Positions 33,276-41,890 of a DNA stretch of 64,000 nucleotides are shown here, piece by piece. How positions within the stretch are numbered: the first letter of the stretch is position 1; every line of letters starts with the position of its first letter. The translations under genes were made by a program, and so were the position numbers. The stretch is from Pararhizobium sp. (GTDB lineage Bacteria > Pseudomonadota > Alphaproteobacteria > Rhizobiales > Rhizobiaceae), in contig CP051237.1 of the NCBI GenBank assembly GCA_017794825.1, forward strand, positions 1,178,001 to 1,242,000, written 5' to 3'. The notes beneath the pieces are model-generated. The model was not told where the DNA came from, ran no database searches, and saw only the letters and a program-made list of their open reading frames with translations.

Positions 33276-34207
33276 CTTTGCCGGGCGATCGCCGTGCGAA
33301 ACCGAGCCGTGCATTTGTTGATATGGTTCAGCAGATCCCGCGAAGCCCAGTGCCGGTCGAATACGTCATAATCCACGACGCGGGACGCGGCGTTCCCGAA
33401 CGTTCCGAGTTCCCGATGATATTCCTTGGCGATGCGCGGGTAGCCCATGCCCTCTGCCATCGCCGCCAGCGCCAGAAACGTCACGAGATCGGAAATCAGC
33501 GGATCGTCGCCCCTGTCGCGATTGGCGTAGACATAGGCGTAGAGATCGGGATGGAAGTTGGTGAAGACGCCGCTGAAGCCCTTGGAGCCGGCCTGCATCG
33601 CCTCAAAGGCGATCGCCGCGTTCGCGTTGATGACGGCGAGCGGCGACCCCCTGGTCAGTTCGACGCGCCGGCGCACCGTGTCGATATCGCAAGAAACATC
33701 CTTGAGGACGACGAAACGACCGGTGTCGCGGCAATAGGCCAGTTCCTCGTCGGAAAGCAGACGGCGGTAGGGCGCCGGGCATTCATAGAGGCCGAGCGGC
33801 ATGTCGGCGGGCAGTTCGCCAAGCAGCCGGTCCAGGTTGCTTTTGAAGGCCTCTGTTCCCGCATCGTCGGGGTCCAGGCGGTTCGTCACCAGAACCAGCG
33901 CGTCGACGCCGGTATCGGCCATCGCCTGCATTTCGGCGATCTGGTCCTCGATCCTGTCGGATATGTGGCCGGAAGCGATCACCGGCGCCCGGCCGGCGGC
34001 TTTCTCGACAACGGAGCGCGCCAGCGCGACCCGTTCGTCGAGGGAGAGTTTCTGCATTTCGCTGGACTGGCAGACCGCGAACAGCGCGTCGGCCCCGTTG
34101 TCCAGATACCACTCGACGAGCGCCGCAAGACCTTCGTCGTCGATCGTGTCTTGCCCTGTGAAGGGCGTAAGCATGACGGGAACGATCCCCTCGATGGAAA
34201 TTGCCAT
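33272..34207 (-). CDS. DapA/NanA-family (DHDPS-like) aldolase or lyase
   Basis: 311 residues forming a TIM barrel. The Schiff-base Lys is in RFVVLKDVSCD and the catalytic Tyr in LGLYECPAPYRR; VMLTPFTGQDTID opens the family fold. Members do reversible aldol cleavage or dehydration with pyruvate-like products (dihydrodipicolinate synthase, sialic acid lyase, KDG aldolase, KDG dehydratase). No lysine genes are here. It is divergent from the FG-GAP protein across a promoter bearing an IclR-like palindrome, so it is probably the carbon-carbon cleaving step of the TRAP-linked pathway. Confidence 0.9.
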   Translation of the reverse strand: MAISIEGIVPVMLTPFTGQDTIDDEGLAALVEWYLDNGADALFAVCQSSEMQKLSLDERVALARSVVEKAAGRAPVIASGHISDRIEDQIAEMQAMADTGVDALVLVTNRLDPDDAGTEAFKSNLDRLLGELPADMPLGLYECPAPYRRLLSDEELAYCRDTGRFVVLKDVSCDIDTVRRRVELTRGSPLAVINANAAIAFEAMQAGSKGFSGVFTNFHPDLYAYVYANRDRGDDPLISDLVTFLALAAMAEGMGYPRIAKEYHRELGTFGNAASRVVDYDVFDRHWASRDLLNHINKCTARFRTAIARQS

Positions 34208-34258
34208 GGACTGATCCGTTTTTACTTTTTTCTGGTGTCGAGTCTGCTAGTTATAAAT

Positions 34259-34275
34259 ATGGAATAGCATTCCAT
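34259..34275. promoter_or_regulatory. IclR-like operator, copy 1
   Basis: ATGGAAT-AGC-ATTCCAT is a perfect 7-bp inverted repeat with a 3-bp centre, between the divergent DapA-like and FG-GAP genes, 30 bp from the latter's ATG. GGAAT-N3-ATTCC followed by CATTTT(T)CAA also occurs at 41779 in the second divergent promoter of this island. It resembles the E. coli IclR box, whose arms are TGGAAAT and ATTTCCA. Confidence 0.7.
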
Positions 34276-34304
34276 TTTTCAAATTGCACAGGAAAAACCG
34301 ACTT

Positions 34305-36272
34305 ATGAAAGTTACCAGATGGGAAGACGACGCGACTGTCTGGTCCGGTCCCTTCTACGGAGACCGGGCGATTCAATACCAGCCGGAGACTGGGCCTGCA
34401 ACCATTGCGGGACAAATCATTACATGCGTCGAAACAGTCGACTGGAGCAACAGCGGCAATCGCGACCTTCTGCTGTCGAGCTGGGACGCCTGCTATGACG
34501 GTCGTGTTTTCCTGCACCCGCAAACGGGAACCGCCGAAGACGGCGCACCGATCCTCGGAGAGCGACGTCTCGTGGAAGGCGTGCGGGGCTATGTGACCGC
34601 CGTGCGTGATGGCGACCGGTTTCACCTCGTGTCCGCGTCGCGCATGCGCAAGCAGATCTACGTCTTTCCCAACATCGGAGAGCCCGGAGACCCGAAATTC
34701 GGCGACCCGGTGGCGCTTGATCTCGACGCCGACTGGGTCAAGGGCAACGAGTATTTCCACCTCGCCCGCTTTCACGACATTGACGGCGATGGACAACTGG
34801 AACTGATCGTCGGCACGGATTGCTGGGACGATTACTGGCCGAACGGGCTCGAATGGAACGACCACGGCTACCGCGCCTATGACGCCGCTGGCCGCTGGCT
34901 CGGCGGGCCACTGCGCGGCTACCTCTACGTGTTCCGCAATTTCGGGACGCTTGACAATCCGGTGCTCGAAAAGGGCGTCCCCGTGATGGGCGGCGATGCG
35001 GCCTACGAAGTCTACGGCCAGCTGGCGCCCGCCTTCGGCGATTTTTCCGGCGCAGGTCGCGACGATCTGGTCAGCGGCGAGTTCTGGAACATCCTGCACT
35101 ACGGCGCGCGGACCGGACCTTTGTCCTTCGATCCGGCAAGGCTGATCTCCGACGCCGCCGGCGACCCGCTGGAACTCGACCATTGCATTCACCTGCCCTG
35201 CGCCGTGGACTGGGACGGCGACGGCAAACTCGACCTGCTCGTCGGCGCGGAGGATGGCTACATCACCTTCCTGCGCAACATCGGCAACGGGGACGACGGC
35301 GTTCCGCGCTTCGAAAACCGCGGCCGTGTGGAAACCGCCTCTCCGGTCGTTCACGCCGGCGTGCTGCCGTCGCCGGCGGCTTTCGATTTCACCGGCAATG
35401 GCCGGCCAGACCTGGTCGTCGGCAACAGCGCCGGAGAGATACTTTTTTACGAGAACGCCGGGGGAAGCCCCCCAACGCTGAAAAAGGAAGTGATGGTCAA
35501 AGCCGGCGGGGAAACGATCCGCATTGCCGCAGGTCTTTCCGGATCGATCCAGGGTCCGTCGGAAAAACGCTTCGGCTACACCTGCCCGACGGTCGCCGAC
35601 TGGGATGGCGACGGCAATCCCGATCTTCTGGTCAGCGACGTCACCGGATTTCACCGTTTCTACAAAAATACGGGCGCGGCGGGCGCGCCTTCATTCGAAG
35701 CCTGCCGGCTGCTGACATTCGACGGCAAGCCCCTGAAGACTGTCTGGCGCGTGCGCCCGGCGGTCGTCGACTGGCTCGGCGAAGGGCAACTGCACTATGT
35801 CTGCCTCGACGAGGAAGGCGTGCTCTCGGATTTTCGGCGCGCATCCGACACGGCGCTCGAAGACAAGCGCAGCCTCGTCTTCGAAACCGGCGACAAAATC
35901 CGCTTTACGGTCGATGTCGGCGGCGGCCGCGGGCGCGCCAAACTTTGCATCTGCGACTGGACGGGCTCCGGCCGCTACGATCTGATTGTCGGCGTCCATG
36001 CCCGCGCGAGCCTGCCGCCAGGCCCCGCGGGAGCGCCGCGAAACACCACCGGCCAGGCCGGCGTCTTCTACTTCGAGAATGTCGGATCCAATGCGGCTCC
36101 GGTTTTTGCGGCCCCGAAAGCCATGCGCTACAAGGGCGAAATCATCCAGATGGCGATGCACGTGGCGTCGCCGGAGGCGGTCGACTGGGAAGGCGACGGA
36201 TCAACCGGCCTGATCGTCGGCGTGGAAGACGGAAGCATCGTGTGGCTGCCCCGCGGTGATCTTTCATGGTGA
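34305..36272 (+). CDS. Cytoplasmic FG-GAP/VCBS beta-propeller protein
   Basis: 655 residues from the ATG at 34305 with AGGAAA upstream. There is no signal peptide or membrane segment, unlike most FG-GAP proteins. At least eight blade motifs are spaced along the chain: DWSNSGNRDLLLS, DIDGDGQLELIVG, DFSGAGRDDLVSG, DWDGDGKLDLLVG, DFTGNGRPDLVVG, DWDGDGNPDLLVS, DWTGSGRYDLIVG and DWEGDGSTGLIVG, several with full calcium-loop residues. It overlaps the shikimate-dehydrogenase-like gene by 7 bp, so it is an integral part of the pathway. Possible roles are a calcium-dependent lyase/isomerase or a scaffold; no enzyme active site can be named. Confidence 0.85.
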   Translation: MKVTRWEDDATVWSGPFYGDRAIQYQPETGPATIAGQIITCVETVDWSNSGNRDLLLSSWDACYDGRVFLHPQTGTAEDGAPILGERRLVEGVRGYVTAVRDGDRFHLVSASRMRKQIYVFPNIGEPGDPKFGDPVALDLDADWVKGNEYFHLARFHDIDGDGQLELIVGTDCWDDYWPNGLEWNDHGYRAYDAAGRWLGGPLRGYLYVFRNFGTLDNPVLEKGVPVMGGDAAYEVYGQLAPAFGDFSGAGRDDLVSGEFWNILHYGARTGPLSFDPARLISDAAGDPLELDHCIHLPCAVDWDGDGKLDLLVGAEDGYITFLRNIGNGDDGVPRFENRGRVETASPVVHAGVLPSPAAFDFTGNGRPDLVVGNSAGEILFYENAGGSPPTLKKEVMVKAGGETIRIAAGLSGSIQGPSEKRFGYTCPTVADWDGDGNPDLLVSDVTGFHRFYKNTGAAGAPSFEACRLLTFDGKPLKTVWRVRPAVVDWLGEGQLHYVCLDEEGVLSDFRRASDTALEDKRSLVFETGDKIRFTVDVGGGRGRAKLCICDWTGSGRYDLIVGVHARASLPPGPAGAPRNTTGQAGVFYFENVGSNAAPVFAAPKAMRYKGEIIQMAMHVASPEAVDWEGDGSTGLIVGVEDGSIVWLPRGDLSW

Positions 36273-37069
36273 CGGCTATCAACGGGAACTTTCGTCTGAT
36301 GGGGGTCATCGGCGACCCGATCAAGCAGGCCCGCACGCCGGACAATATCAATCCGATATTCGAAGCCAAAGGCGCGGCCATGGTCTGCATTCCGCTCAAT
36401 ATTCCGGCGGCGCATCTTGCGACCGCCTGGGCCGGGCTGAAGGCCATGAAAAATCTCGCCGGCTTCGGCGTCACCCTGCCGCACAAACAAACCGCTCTTG
36501 CGCTCTGCGACAGCCTCGACCCCCTCGCCGAACGTGTCGGCGCCGTCAATGTCGTGAGACGCGAGGCCGATGGCGGCTTCCGCGGCTACCAGTTCGACGG
36601 GCTTGGTTTCGTCAACGGGCTGCGGACCGAGGGGCACGATCCCGCGGGCCGTGAGGCGCTCATGGTCGGCGCGGGCGGCGCAGCCATGGCGATCGCCTTT
36701 GCATTGGTCGAGGCTGGCGTGACGCGTCTTTCGATCGCCAACAGGACGATGGAAAAAGCCAGAGACATCGCCGATCAGGTCAATCGCGTCACGGGGTCGG
36801 AGATCGCAGTCGCTGAGCGGGCGGAGCCGAAGCCTGGACAGTTGCTCGTCAATGCAACGTCGCTGGGACTGAACCCGGACGATGCATTGCCTTTCGATCC
36901 GGCGCTGATCGACGACACGATGACGGTCGCGGAAGTCATCGCAAAACCGGAAGAGACACGGCTGCTGGCGCTTGCGCGGGACCGTGGGGCGACAGTGCAT
37001 TCAGGCATTCACATGATTCGCGGCCAGGCGCAGATGATCGCCGATCACCTGATCGCCGCCGGATCCTGA
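36266..37069 (+). CDS. Shikimate dehydrogenase-like protein (AroE superfamily, non-canonical)
   Basis: 267 residues. It keeps the AroE catalytic Lys (VTLPHKQTALAL), Asn (GAVNVV) and Asp (FDGLGF) and a dinucleotide loop (ALMVGAGGAAMAIAFAL). The shikimate-binding HSxSP motif is replaced by QARTP, so the carboxylate contact is lost and shikimate is unlikely to be the substrate. It overlaps the FG-GAP gene upstream and runs 25 bp into the convergent second AroE-like gene. AroE-superfamily side branches (YdiB, Ael1, RifI, SdhL types) act on quinate or aminoshikimate-like molecules, which is a reasonable guess class. Confidence 0.85.
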   Translation: MVTAINGNFRLMGVIGDPIKQARTPDNINPIFEAKGAAMVCIPLNIPAAHLATAWAGLKAMKNLAGFGVTLPHKQTALALCDSLDPLAERVGAVNVVRREADGGFRGYQFDGLGFVNGLRTEGHDPAGREALMVGAGGAAMAIAFALVEAGVTRLSIANRTMEKARDIADQVNRVTGSEIAVAERAEPKPGQLLVNATSLGLNPDDALPFDPALIDDTMTVAEVIAKPEETRLLALARDRGATVHSGIHMIRGQAQMIADHLIAAGS

Positions 37070-37890
37070 GAAAGAAGAGAGCCGGCCGGCAGTCCGGCTA
37101 TGAAACCGGCGACCAGACCAAGCTGCGCCTTCAGCATGGCGTCGCCGCCGCTGGTTGCGCAACCAAGCCTGCGGGCCGCGGCGAGCAAGGGCGTTTCGCG
37201 GTCGAGAGCCGCAATATCCGCAATCAGCATGTCGGCTCTGATGCTGTCTTCCGACAATGGCAGCGGATCCTCCGGCTTGAGACCAAGAGGCGTCGCATTG
37301 ATCACGACATCACAGGAAGCAAAATCCGGCCACGCCGTCGTGGCGATGGCGCACCCCCTGCCCTGATTGACCATCGACGCCGCCATCGCCGCCGCATCGC
37401 TTCTTTCGTCGACGATGTGCAGTCGGGCAATATTCTCGGCAGCGAGCGCATGGGCGATCGCCCTGCCCGCCCCGCCTGCGCCGATCAGCAGCACCGTGCT
37501 GTCTTCGAGGCGTTTGCGCTCGTCTCCCAGACCCTCGACGAAACCGACGCCGTCGAAGAGAGCGCCACGCATCGCGCCGTCTTCAGCGCGTCGAACGGTG
37601 TTGACCGCGCCAACGGCCCGCGCGGCGTCCGTCAGACTGCTGCACAAACCCGCTGCGCTCACCTTGTGCGGAACCGTGACGGCGATGCCTGCCACGTTGG
37701 GCGTCACCCTCAAGGCCTCCCAGACGTCGCAGAGACGGTCGGCGGGAGTATGAACCGGCACGGAGACGATATCGAGCCCATGCTCGGCAAAGAGCGGATT
37801 GATCAGCCGCGGCGTCTGAACCTGCGCAATCGGATCGCCGATCACGGGGTAGATGCGCGTCGCCCCGCCGATTTCGATATCCGGCTTCAA
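37045..37890 (-). CDS. Second shikimate dehydrogenase-like protein (non-canonical)
   Basis: 281 residues from a TTG at 37890 that overlaps the TIM-barrel stop as TTGA; an ATG at 37926 is a less likely alternative. The catalytic Lys (VTVPHKVSAAGL), Asn (GAVNTV) and Asp (FDGVGF) are kept, and the dinucleotide loop is VLLIGAGGAGRAIAHAL. As in its neighbour, HSxSP is replaced, here by QVQTP, with PRLINPLFAEHG following. The two proteins share this unusual PI-Q-TP-INP-F signature and are likely diverged paralogues acting at two steps or on two stereoisomers. Last gene of the TRAP operon. Confidence 0.85.
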   Translation of the reverse strand: MKPDIEIGGATRIYPVIGDPIAQVQTPRLINPLFAEHGLDIVSVPVHTPADRLCDVWEALRVTPNVAGIAVTVPHKVSAAGLCSSLTDAARAVGAVNTVRRAEDGAMRGALFDGVGFVEGLGDERKRLEDSTVLLIGAGGAGRAIAHALAAENIARLHIVDERSDAAAMAASMVNQGRGCAIATTAWPDFASCDVVINATPLGLKPEDPLPLSEDSIRADMLIADIAALDRETPLLAAARRLGCATSGGDAMLKAQLGLVAGFIAGLPAGSLLSQDPAAIR

Positions 37891-38726
37891 GCCCGTTCCA
37901 CCACGAGGTCGAAGATGGACGCGCATCGCTCGATGCAGAGATCGATGACGGTGTCTGCGTCCCTCGCCCACCAGTCGTCGGAGAAGATTTCCACCTCGAT
38001 CGGCCCGTCATATCCGGCGCGCTTCACCACACTCCAGAGATGGGCCAGGTCGATAACGCCGTCTCCCATCATGCCGCGATCGGTCAGCGTGTGCTTTGTC
38101 GGCACCAGCCAGTCATTGACGTGAAAACCAGCGATCCTGCCCTGTTTTCCCGCCCGAGCGATTTCCTGATCCAGTCGCTCGTCCCACCAGACATGATAGA
38201 CGTCGACGACGATGCCGAGATTTTGCCCCAGTCGATCGCAGATATCGTTGGCGTGAGACATGGAAACGATGCACGATCGATCGCCCGCAAGCATCGGATG
38301 CAAGGGTTCGAGCGCCAGCCGCGCGGCGCCGTCGCCGAGGTGATCCAGCAAATGGCCTACCGCCTCCTCCGTCATCCGTCGCGCCCCGTCCAGCCCCTTC
38401 TCGCCTTCCGGCGCACCGCCCGGAAACAGCAACACATGGTCGGCGTCGAATTCCAGAGCCAGATCGATGGTACGTTTGGCTGCGTCGAGTCGTTGTCTGC
38501 GCTCCATTGCCGAGGAAGCCAGCAGCGGTCCCGCCCGATTGTAGCCGAAGACGCGCGAGCCGGTCTGCGTCAGAACCTCTTTCGCCGCAGCCTTGCCGAT
38601 GCGCTCTATTTCGTTCTCCCATATCGAAACCATGGACAGCCCGCGTTTATTGCAGGCCTTCACGAACGCCGTCATGTCCATTTTTTCACGCACGGTCGCG
38701 TGATTGAGAACGAGCCTGTCCGTCAT
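37887..38726 (-). CDS. Xylose-isomerase-like TIM-barrel protein
   Basis: 279 residues of the sugar phosphate isomerase/epimerase (AP endonuclease 2-like) family. Metal ligands can be seen: Glu in RLALEPLHPML, Asp in GIVVDVYHVWWDE, His in AGFHVNDWL and Glu in IEVEIFSDDWW. Relatives isomerise or epimerise keto sugars, dehydrate inosose, or dehydrate 3-dehydroshikimate. The last is attractive beside two AroE-like proteins but not proven. It overlaps dctM (ATGA) and the second AroE-like gene (TTGA), so translation is coupled with the transporter. Confidence 0.88.
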   Translation of the reverse strand: MTDRLVLNHATVREKMDMTAFVKACNKRGLSMVSIWENEIERIGKAAAKEVLTQTGSRVFGYNRAGPLLASSAMERRQRLDAAKRTIDLALEFDADHVLLFPGGAPEGEKGLDGARRMTEEAVGHLLDHLGDGAARLALEPLHPMLAGDRSCIVSMSHANDICDRLGQNLGIVVDVYHVWWDERLDQEIARAGKQGRIAGFHVNDWLVPTKHTLTDRGMMGDGVIDLAHLWSVVKRAGYDGPIEVEIFSDDWWARDADTVIDLCIERCASIFDLVVERA

Positions 38727-40030
38727 GGCGCGAAACCGAAATATCTGGGCAGCGCCATCGCCAGCCAGGGAATGTAGGTGACGAGGAACAGGATAAAAAT
38801 TTCAGCGGCAATAAAGGGCAGGATCGCCTTTGCGCCTTTCTCCACCGGCAGCTTGGCTATGCCGCAGGCGATGAACAGGCAAAGACCCAAGGGCGGCGTA
38901 CCGCAACCGATGATCAGGTTCAAAACCATGATCACTCCGAAATGGATTGGATCTATTCCATAGGACACCGCAATCGGGGTGAGGATCGGCGCCATGATGA
39001 TGACGCTCGCGCCACCGTCCATGAAAGTGCCGATCACAAGCAGCAGAATATTCACCAGCAGCAGGAAGATGATCGGATTCTCCGAAACGGTCTGGAAAAA
39101 GGAGCCGAGCATCATCGGCAACTGGAATATCGTCAGCACGTAGCTCAGAATCTTGGCGCAGCTGATGATCATCATCACCGCGGCCGTCAGCATGGCCGTA
39201 TGTTTGAGCATCACCGGCATGTCGGCGACTTTGAGCGACCTCTCGATCAGATAGCCGAAAATCAATGCATAGAGTACGGCGAGCGCGCCGGCTTCCGTAG
39301 GCGTCACCACGCCGCCCAGAATGCCGCCGACGATGATCAGCGGCATGCCGAGAGGCCAGAAGGCGTCCCGGGTGATCGCCGCCTTTTCACTGAAGGGAAG
39401 CGATCCGGTCCGGCGCGGAAACTTGTGCTTCCGGTCGAGAATGAGCACCGTCGCGATCAGCGCAAGCCCGATCAGGATTCCCGGCACAAGGCCGGCGATG
39501 AACAGCGCGCCGATGGATGTGCCGACCGACACCCCGTAGATCACCATCATGATGCTGGGAGGAATGATTGGCCCGACCGTCGATGAACTGGCGGTCACGG
39601 CAACGCTGATTTCCTTGCTGTAGCCTTCCTTTTCCATGGCCGGGATCAGCACGCCGCCGATCGCGGAGGTATCGGCCTGCGCCGATCCGGTGATGCCTCC
39701 GAAGAACATGCTGGCGACAATGTTGGCGTTGGCGAGGCTCGCCGGCATGCGTCCGATCAGCATCACGGAAAAGCGGACGAGCCGATCGGTGATGCCGGAA
39801 CGGTTCATGATCTCTCCGGCGAAGATGAACAGCGGGATCGCAAGGAGCGGAAAGAAACCTATCCCCGAATAGATAGACTGCGGAATGGCTATGAAGGGGT
39901 TGCCGAAGGTCTGCCCCATGCTGATCACGGCCAGCCCGACCGTTCCCGCCACGCCAAGCGAAATATAGACCGGAACCCCGATCATGATCAGGACGAACAG
40001 CAGCAGGATGAGAAGCAGGCCGGCGATCAT
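38723..40030 (-). CDS. dctM: TRAP transporter large permease (DctM)
   Basis: Large membrane subunit of a sodium-driven tripartite transporter, 435 residues, about 12 helices. Family patterns include PLFIFAGEIMNRSGITDRLV, FFGGITGSAQADTSAIGGVL, PPSIMMVIYGVSVGTSIGAL and GGVVTPTEAGALAVLYAL. It starts in ATGA overlap with dctQ. It carries the solute captured by DctP across the inner membrane. Confidence 0.95.
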   Translation of the reverse strand: MIAGLLLILLLFVLIMIGVPVYISLGVAGTVGLAVISMGQTFGNPFIAIPQSIYSGIGFFPLLAIPLFIFAGEIMNRSGITDRLVRFSVMLIGRMPASLANANIVASMFFGGITGSAQADTSAIGGVLIPAMEKEGYSKEISVAVTASSSTVGPIIPPSIMMVIYGVSVGTSIGALFIAGLVPGILIGLALIATVLILDRKHKFPRRTGSLPFSEKAAITRDAFWPLGMPLIIVGGILGGVVTPTEAGALAVLYALIFGYLIERSLKVADMPVMLKHTAMLTAAVMMIISCAKILSYVLTIFQLPMMLGSFFQTVSENPIIFLLLVNILLLVIGTFMDGGASVIIMAPILTPIAVSYGIDPIHFGVIMVLNLIIGCGTPPLGLCLFIACGIAKLPVEKGAKAILPFIAAEIFILFLVTYIPWLAMALPRYFGFAP

Positions 40031-40542
40031 GAGGGTTCAACGCTTCGCCCGGACGAGCCGCCGAACAGCCTGGTCAGGAACTCATAGAGTATCAGGACGC
40101 CGCCGAAGGGCATGATCCCGTAGACAAGCCAGAGCGGCATGCCCGTCATCGTCGCCGTCAGCCGTCGCGATTCCCAGGCGTACGTCGTCGACGACCAGAT
40201 CATCGCCACCAGAAAGCCGATGGTCGCAATCACGCCGATGATCCGCAGGATCGCGGCGACGCGCGGCGGCGTGTTGTCGAGAAGCATCCGCAGATCGGTG
40301 TGGACTGCGTGGCGCGTGGCGAGCGCCGCGCCGACAAGGACGAGCAATATCATGAGATTTATGACGACTTCGTTCAGCCACAGAATGCCGCTGGACAGGA
40401 CGTAGCGATAGAACACCTGGACAAGCACCAGAACGACGATGGCCGCCAGCGATGCGACGCAGACGGCGCTCTCGAACATGTGGATGGCGCCGTCGGCCAA
40501 TCTTGCCGGCGCCATGCGGCCATTCGCGGATCTGCTTGTCAT
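40027..40542 (-). CDS. dctQ: TRAP transporter small permease (DctQ)
   Basis: 171 residues with four membrane helices (VCVASLAAIVVLVLVQVFYR; VVINLMILLVLVGAALA; ILRIIGVIATIGFLVAMIW; GMPLWLVYGIMPFGGVLILY), the usual DctQ layout. It may begin at 40542 or at an internal ATG at 40515. It overlaps dctM by 4 bp and lies 160 bp downstream of dctP. Confidence 0.9.
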   Translation of the reverse strand: MTSRSANGRMAPARLADGAIHMFESAVCVASLAAIVVLVLVQVFYRYVLSSGILWLNEVVINLMILLVLVGAALATRHAVHTDLRMLLDNTPPRVAAILRIIGVIATIGFLVAMIWSSTTYAWESRRLTATMTGMPLWLVYGIMPFGGVLILYEFLTRLFGGSSGRSVEPS

Positions 40543-40624
40543 GGACTGTGTCGGGGCCTGACGAAGATTGAGTTTGAAATGATCCGACTCCGCCGGTGAT
40601 AAAGGAAACCGACGAAGCCGGACG

Positions 40625-40657
40625 CCGAGTCACGTTGCCTGGGAGGACCGTAACTCG
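40625..40657. other. Stem-loop between dctP and dctQ
   Basis: CGAGTCACG and CGTAACTCG pair with one mismatch around a 15-nt loop, in the 160-bp gap after the dctP stop. It is weaker than the hairpins at 1173 and 16667 but in the same place relative to a binding-protein gene. Confidence 0.4.
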
Positions 40658-40702
40658 AATGGCGCGCGGTGGGTCAACAGTCGTCACACCGCATGGTGGC
40701 GA

Positions 40703-41734
40703 TTATCCCTCGTCGCGAACCTTGACGATGGTCTCGTAAAGCTCCCGCGTTTCTGGACTGGCGTTGCTGAGATATTCGTCAATAAGCGGCTGCACAGCTT
40801 CGCGGAACGCCGCTTTGTCAACCTCGTTCACCTCGACGCCGTTGTCCTTCAGCGTCTGCATGTCGGACGCCATCGCCTCTTCCCACTTCGCGTTGAAGTC
40901 TTCCTGAGACGCTTCCCCAGCCTTGAGAATGGCTTCCTGGAGCTCAGGCGGAAGGCTGTCGAAGACCTTGAGGCTGATCATCTGCGGATCCGGAATGATG
41001 AACTGCTGGGTCAGCGAGTAGAATTTCGCGACCTCGTACATCTTGTTCGACGCGATCACCGGCGGTGAGTTTTCGAGACCGTCGATGGTCTTCTGCTGAA
41101 CCGCAGTGTAGACCTCGCTCCACGCCATCGGGACGCCGGTAGCGCCCATGGCGGTAATGGCTTTGGCCAGCATCGGGCTCTGCATGACGCGGATCTTGAT
41201 GCCGTCAAGATCCTCCGGCGTGTTCACCGGACGCTTCGAGTTGATGATGCTGCGTTCGCCGAGATTCCACCACCCGATGATCTTGAAACCGTTGGCTTCG
41301 GCGTCCTTGTTGAGCAGTTCGGCGACGCGCGGATCGGTGATCACACGGATCGCGTCAGCGCCGCTGTTGAACAGGAACGGTACCGAGAAAATCGACCAAA
41401 GGTCGCTGAAATTGCCGAGGTCCGACGCAGCCGCTTCGGTCATCTCGATAGAGCCGTTGCGCAGACCCTCCAGGCTCTGGATCTTGTTGCCAAGCTGAGA
41501 GCTTGGGTAAAACTGGAAATCGATCTTCCCGTCGGAGTATTCCTCAAGGAACACGCCAAGTTGCTTGGCGCCGTTTGCCTGCGCGCCCGCGTCGGGAAAG
41601 ACCGCCGAGTATTTAAGTACGACAGGATCGTCGGCCTGGGCCTCACTCGGCGCGAGAGCGGTGCCTGCCGCTACGGCGCCGGCGAAAGCAGCCGCCGCCA
41701 GAATGGTGAATTCACGTCTGAAAATACGAAACAT
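40703..41734 (-). CDS. dctP: TRAP transporter solute-binding protein (DctP)
   Basis: 343 residues from the ATG at 41734, with GGGAGG seven bases upstream; the longer frame starts inside that site. A Sec signal peptide ends near LAPSEAQA. The TRAP receptor core is clear: VLKYSAVFPDAGAQANGAKQ, the Arg in PEDLDGIKIRVMQSPM that binds a carboxylate, and GATGVPMAWSEVYTAVQQ. The conserved Arg means the imported solute is very probably a carboxylic acid. First gene of the operon dctP, dctQ, dctM, TIM barrel, AroE-like. Confidence 0.94.
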   Translation of the reverse strand: MFRIFRREFTILAAAAFAGAVAAGTALAPSEAQADDPVVLKYSAVFPDAGAQANGAKQLGVFLEEYSDGKIDFQFYPSSQLGNKIQSLEGLRNGSIEMTEAAASDLGNFSDLWSIFSVPFLFNSGADAIRVITDPRVAELLNKDAEANGFKIIGWWNLGERSIINSKRPVNTPEDLDGIKIRVMQSPMLAKAITAMGATGVPMAWSEVYTAVQQKTIDGLENSPPVIASNKMYEVAKFYSLTQQFIIPDPQMISLKVFDSLPPELQEAILKAGEASQEDFNAKWEEAMASDMQTLKDNGVEVNEVDKAAFREAVQPLIDEYLSNASPETRELYETIVKVRDEG

Positions 41735-41778
41735 ATCATTACCTCCCAAAGGCTGTACAAGAGGCTTTTTTCAATATC

Positions 41779-41791
41779 GGAATTGAATTCC
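41779..41791. promoter_or_regulatory. IclR-like operator, copy 2
   Basis: GGAAT-TGA-ATTCC, then CATTTTCAAT, in the gap between dctP and the divergent MocA-like gene, 44 bp from the dctP ATG. It matches the site at 34259-34275 in both arms, spacing and the 3' flank. Regulator candidate: the IclR protein encoded at 42929. Confidence 0.68.
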
Positions 41792-41890
41792 ATTTTCAAT
41801 TCATATTTTATTTTGTTAGAAACTTGATGATAATCAAGCACATCGGAGCTGCGCAATCGGCTTCTTCCATAGCAACATTCGGAATCTGAA

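Noticed and set aside
31637..34267. Long plus-strand open frame (876 codons) and similar frames such as 17875-19380
   Set aside because: They run antisense through clpS, LysR and DapA-like genes, or through transporter genes, whose catalytic and binding motifs are intact on the other strand.
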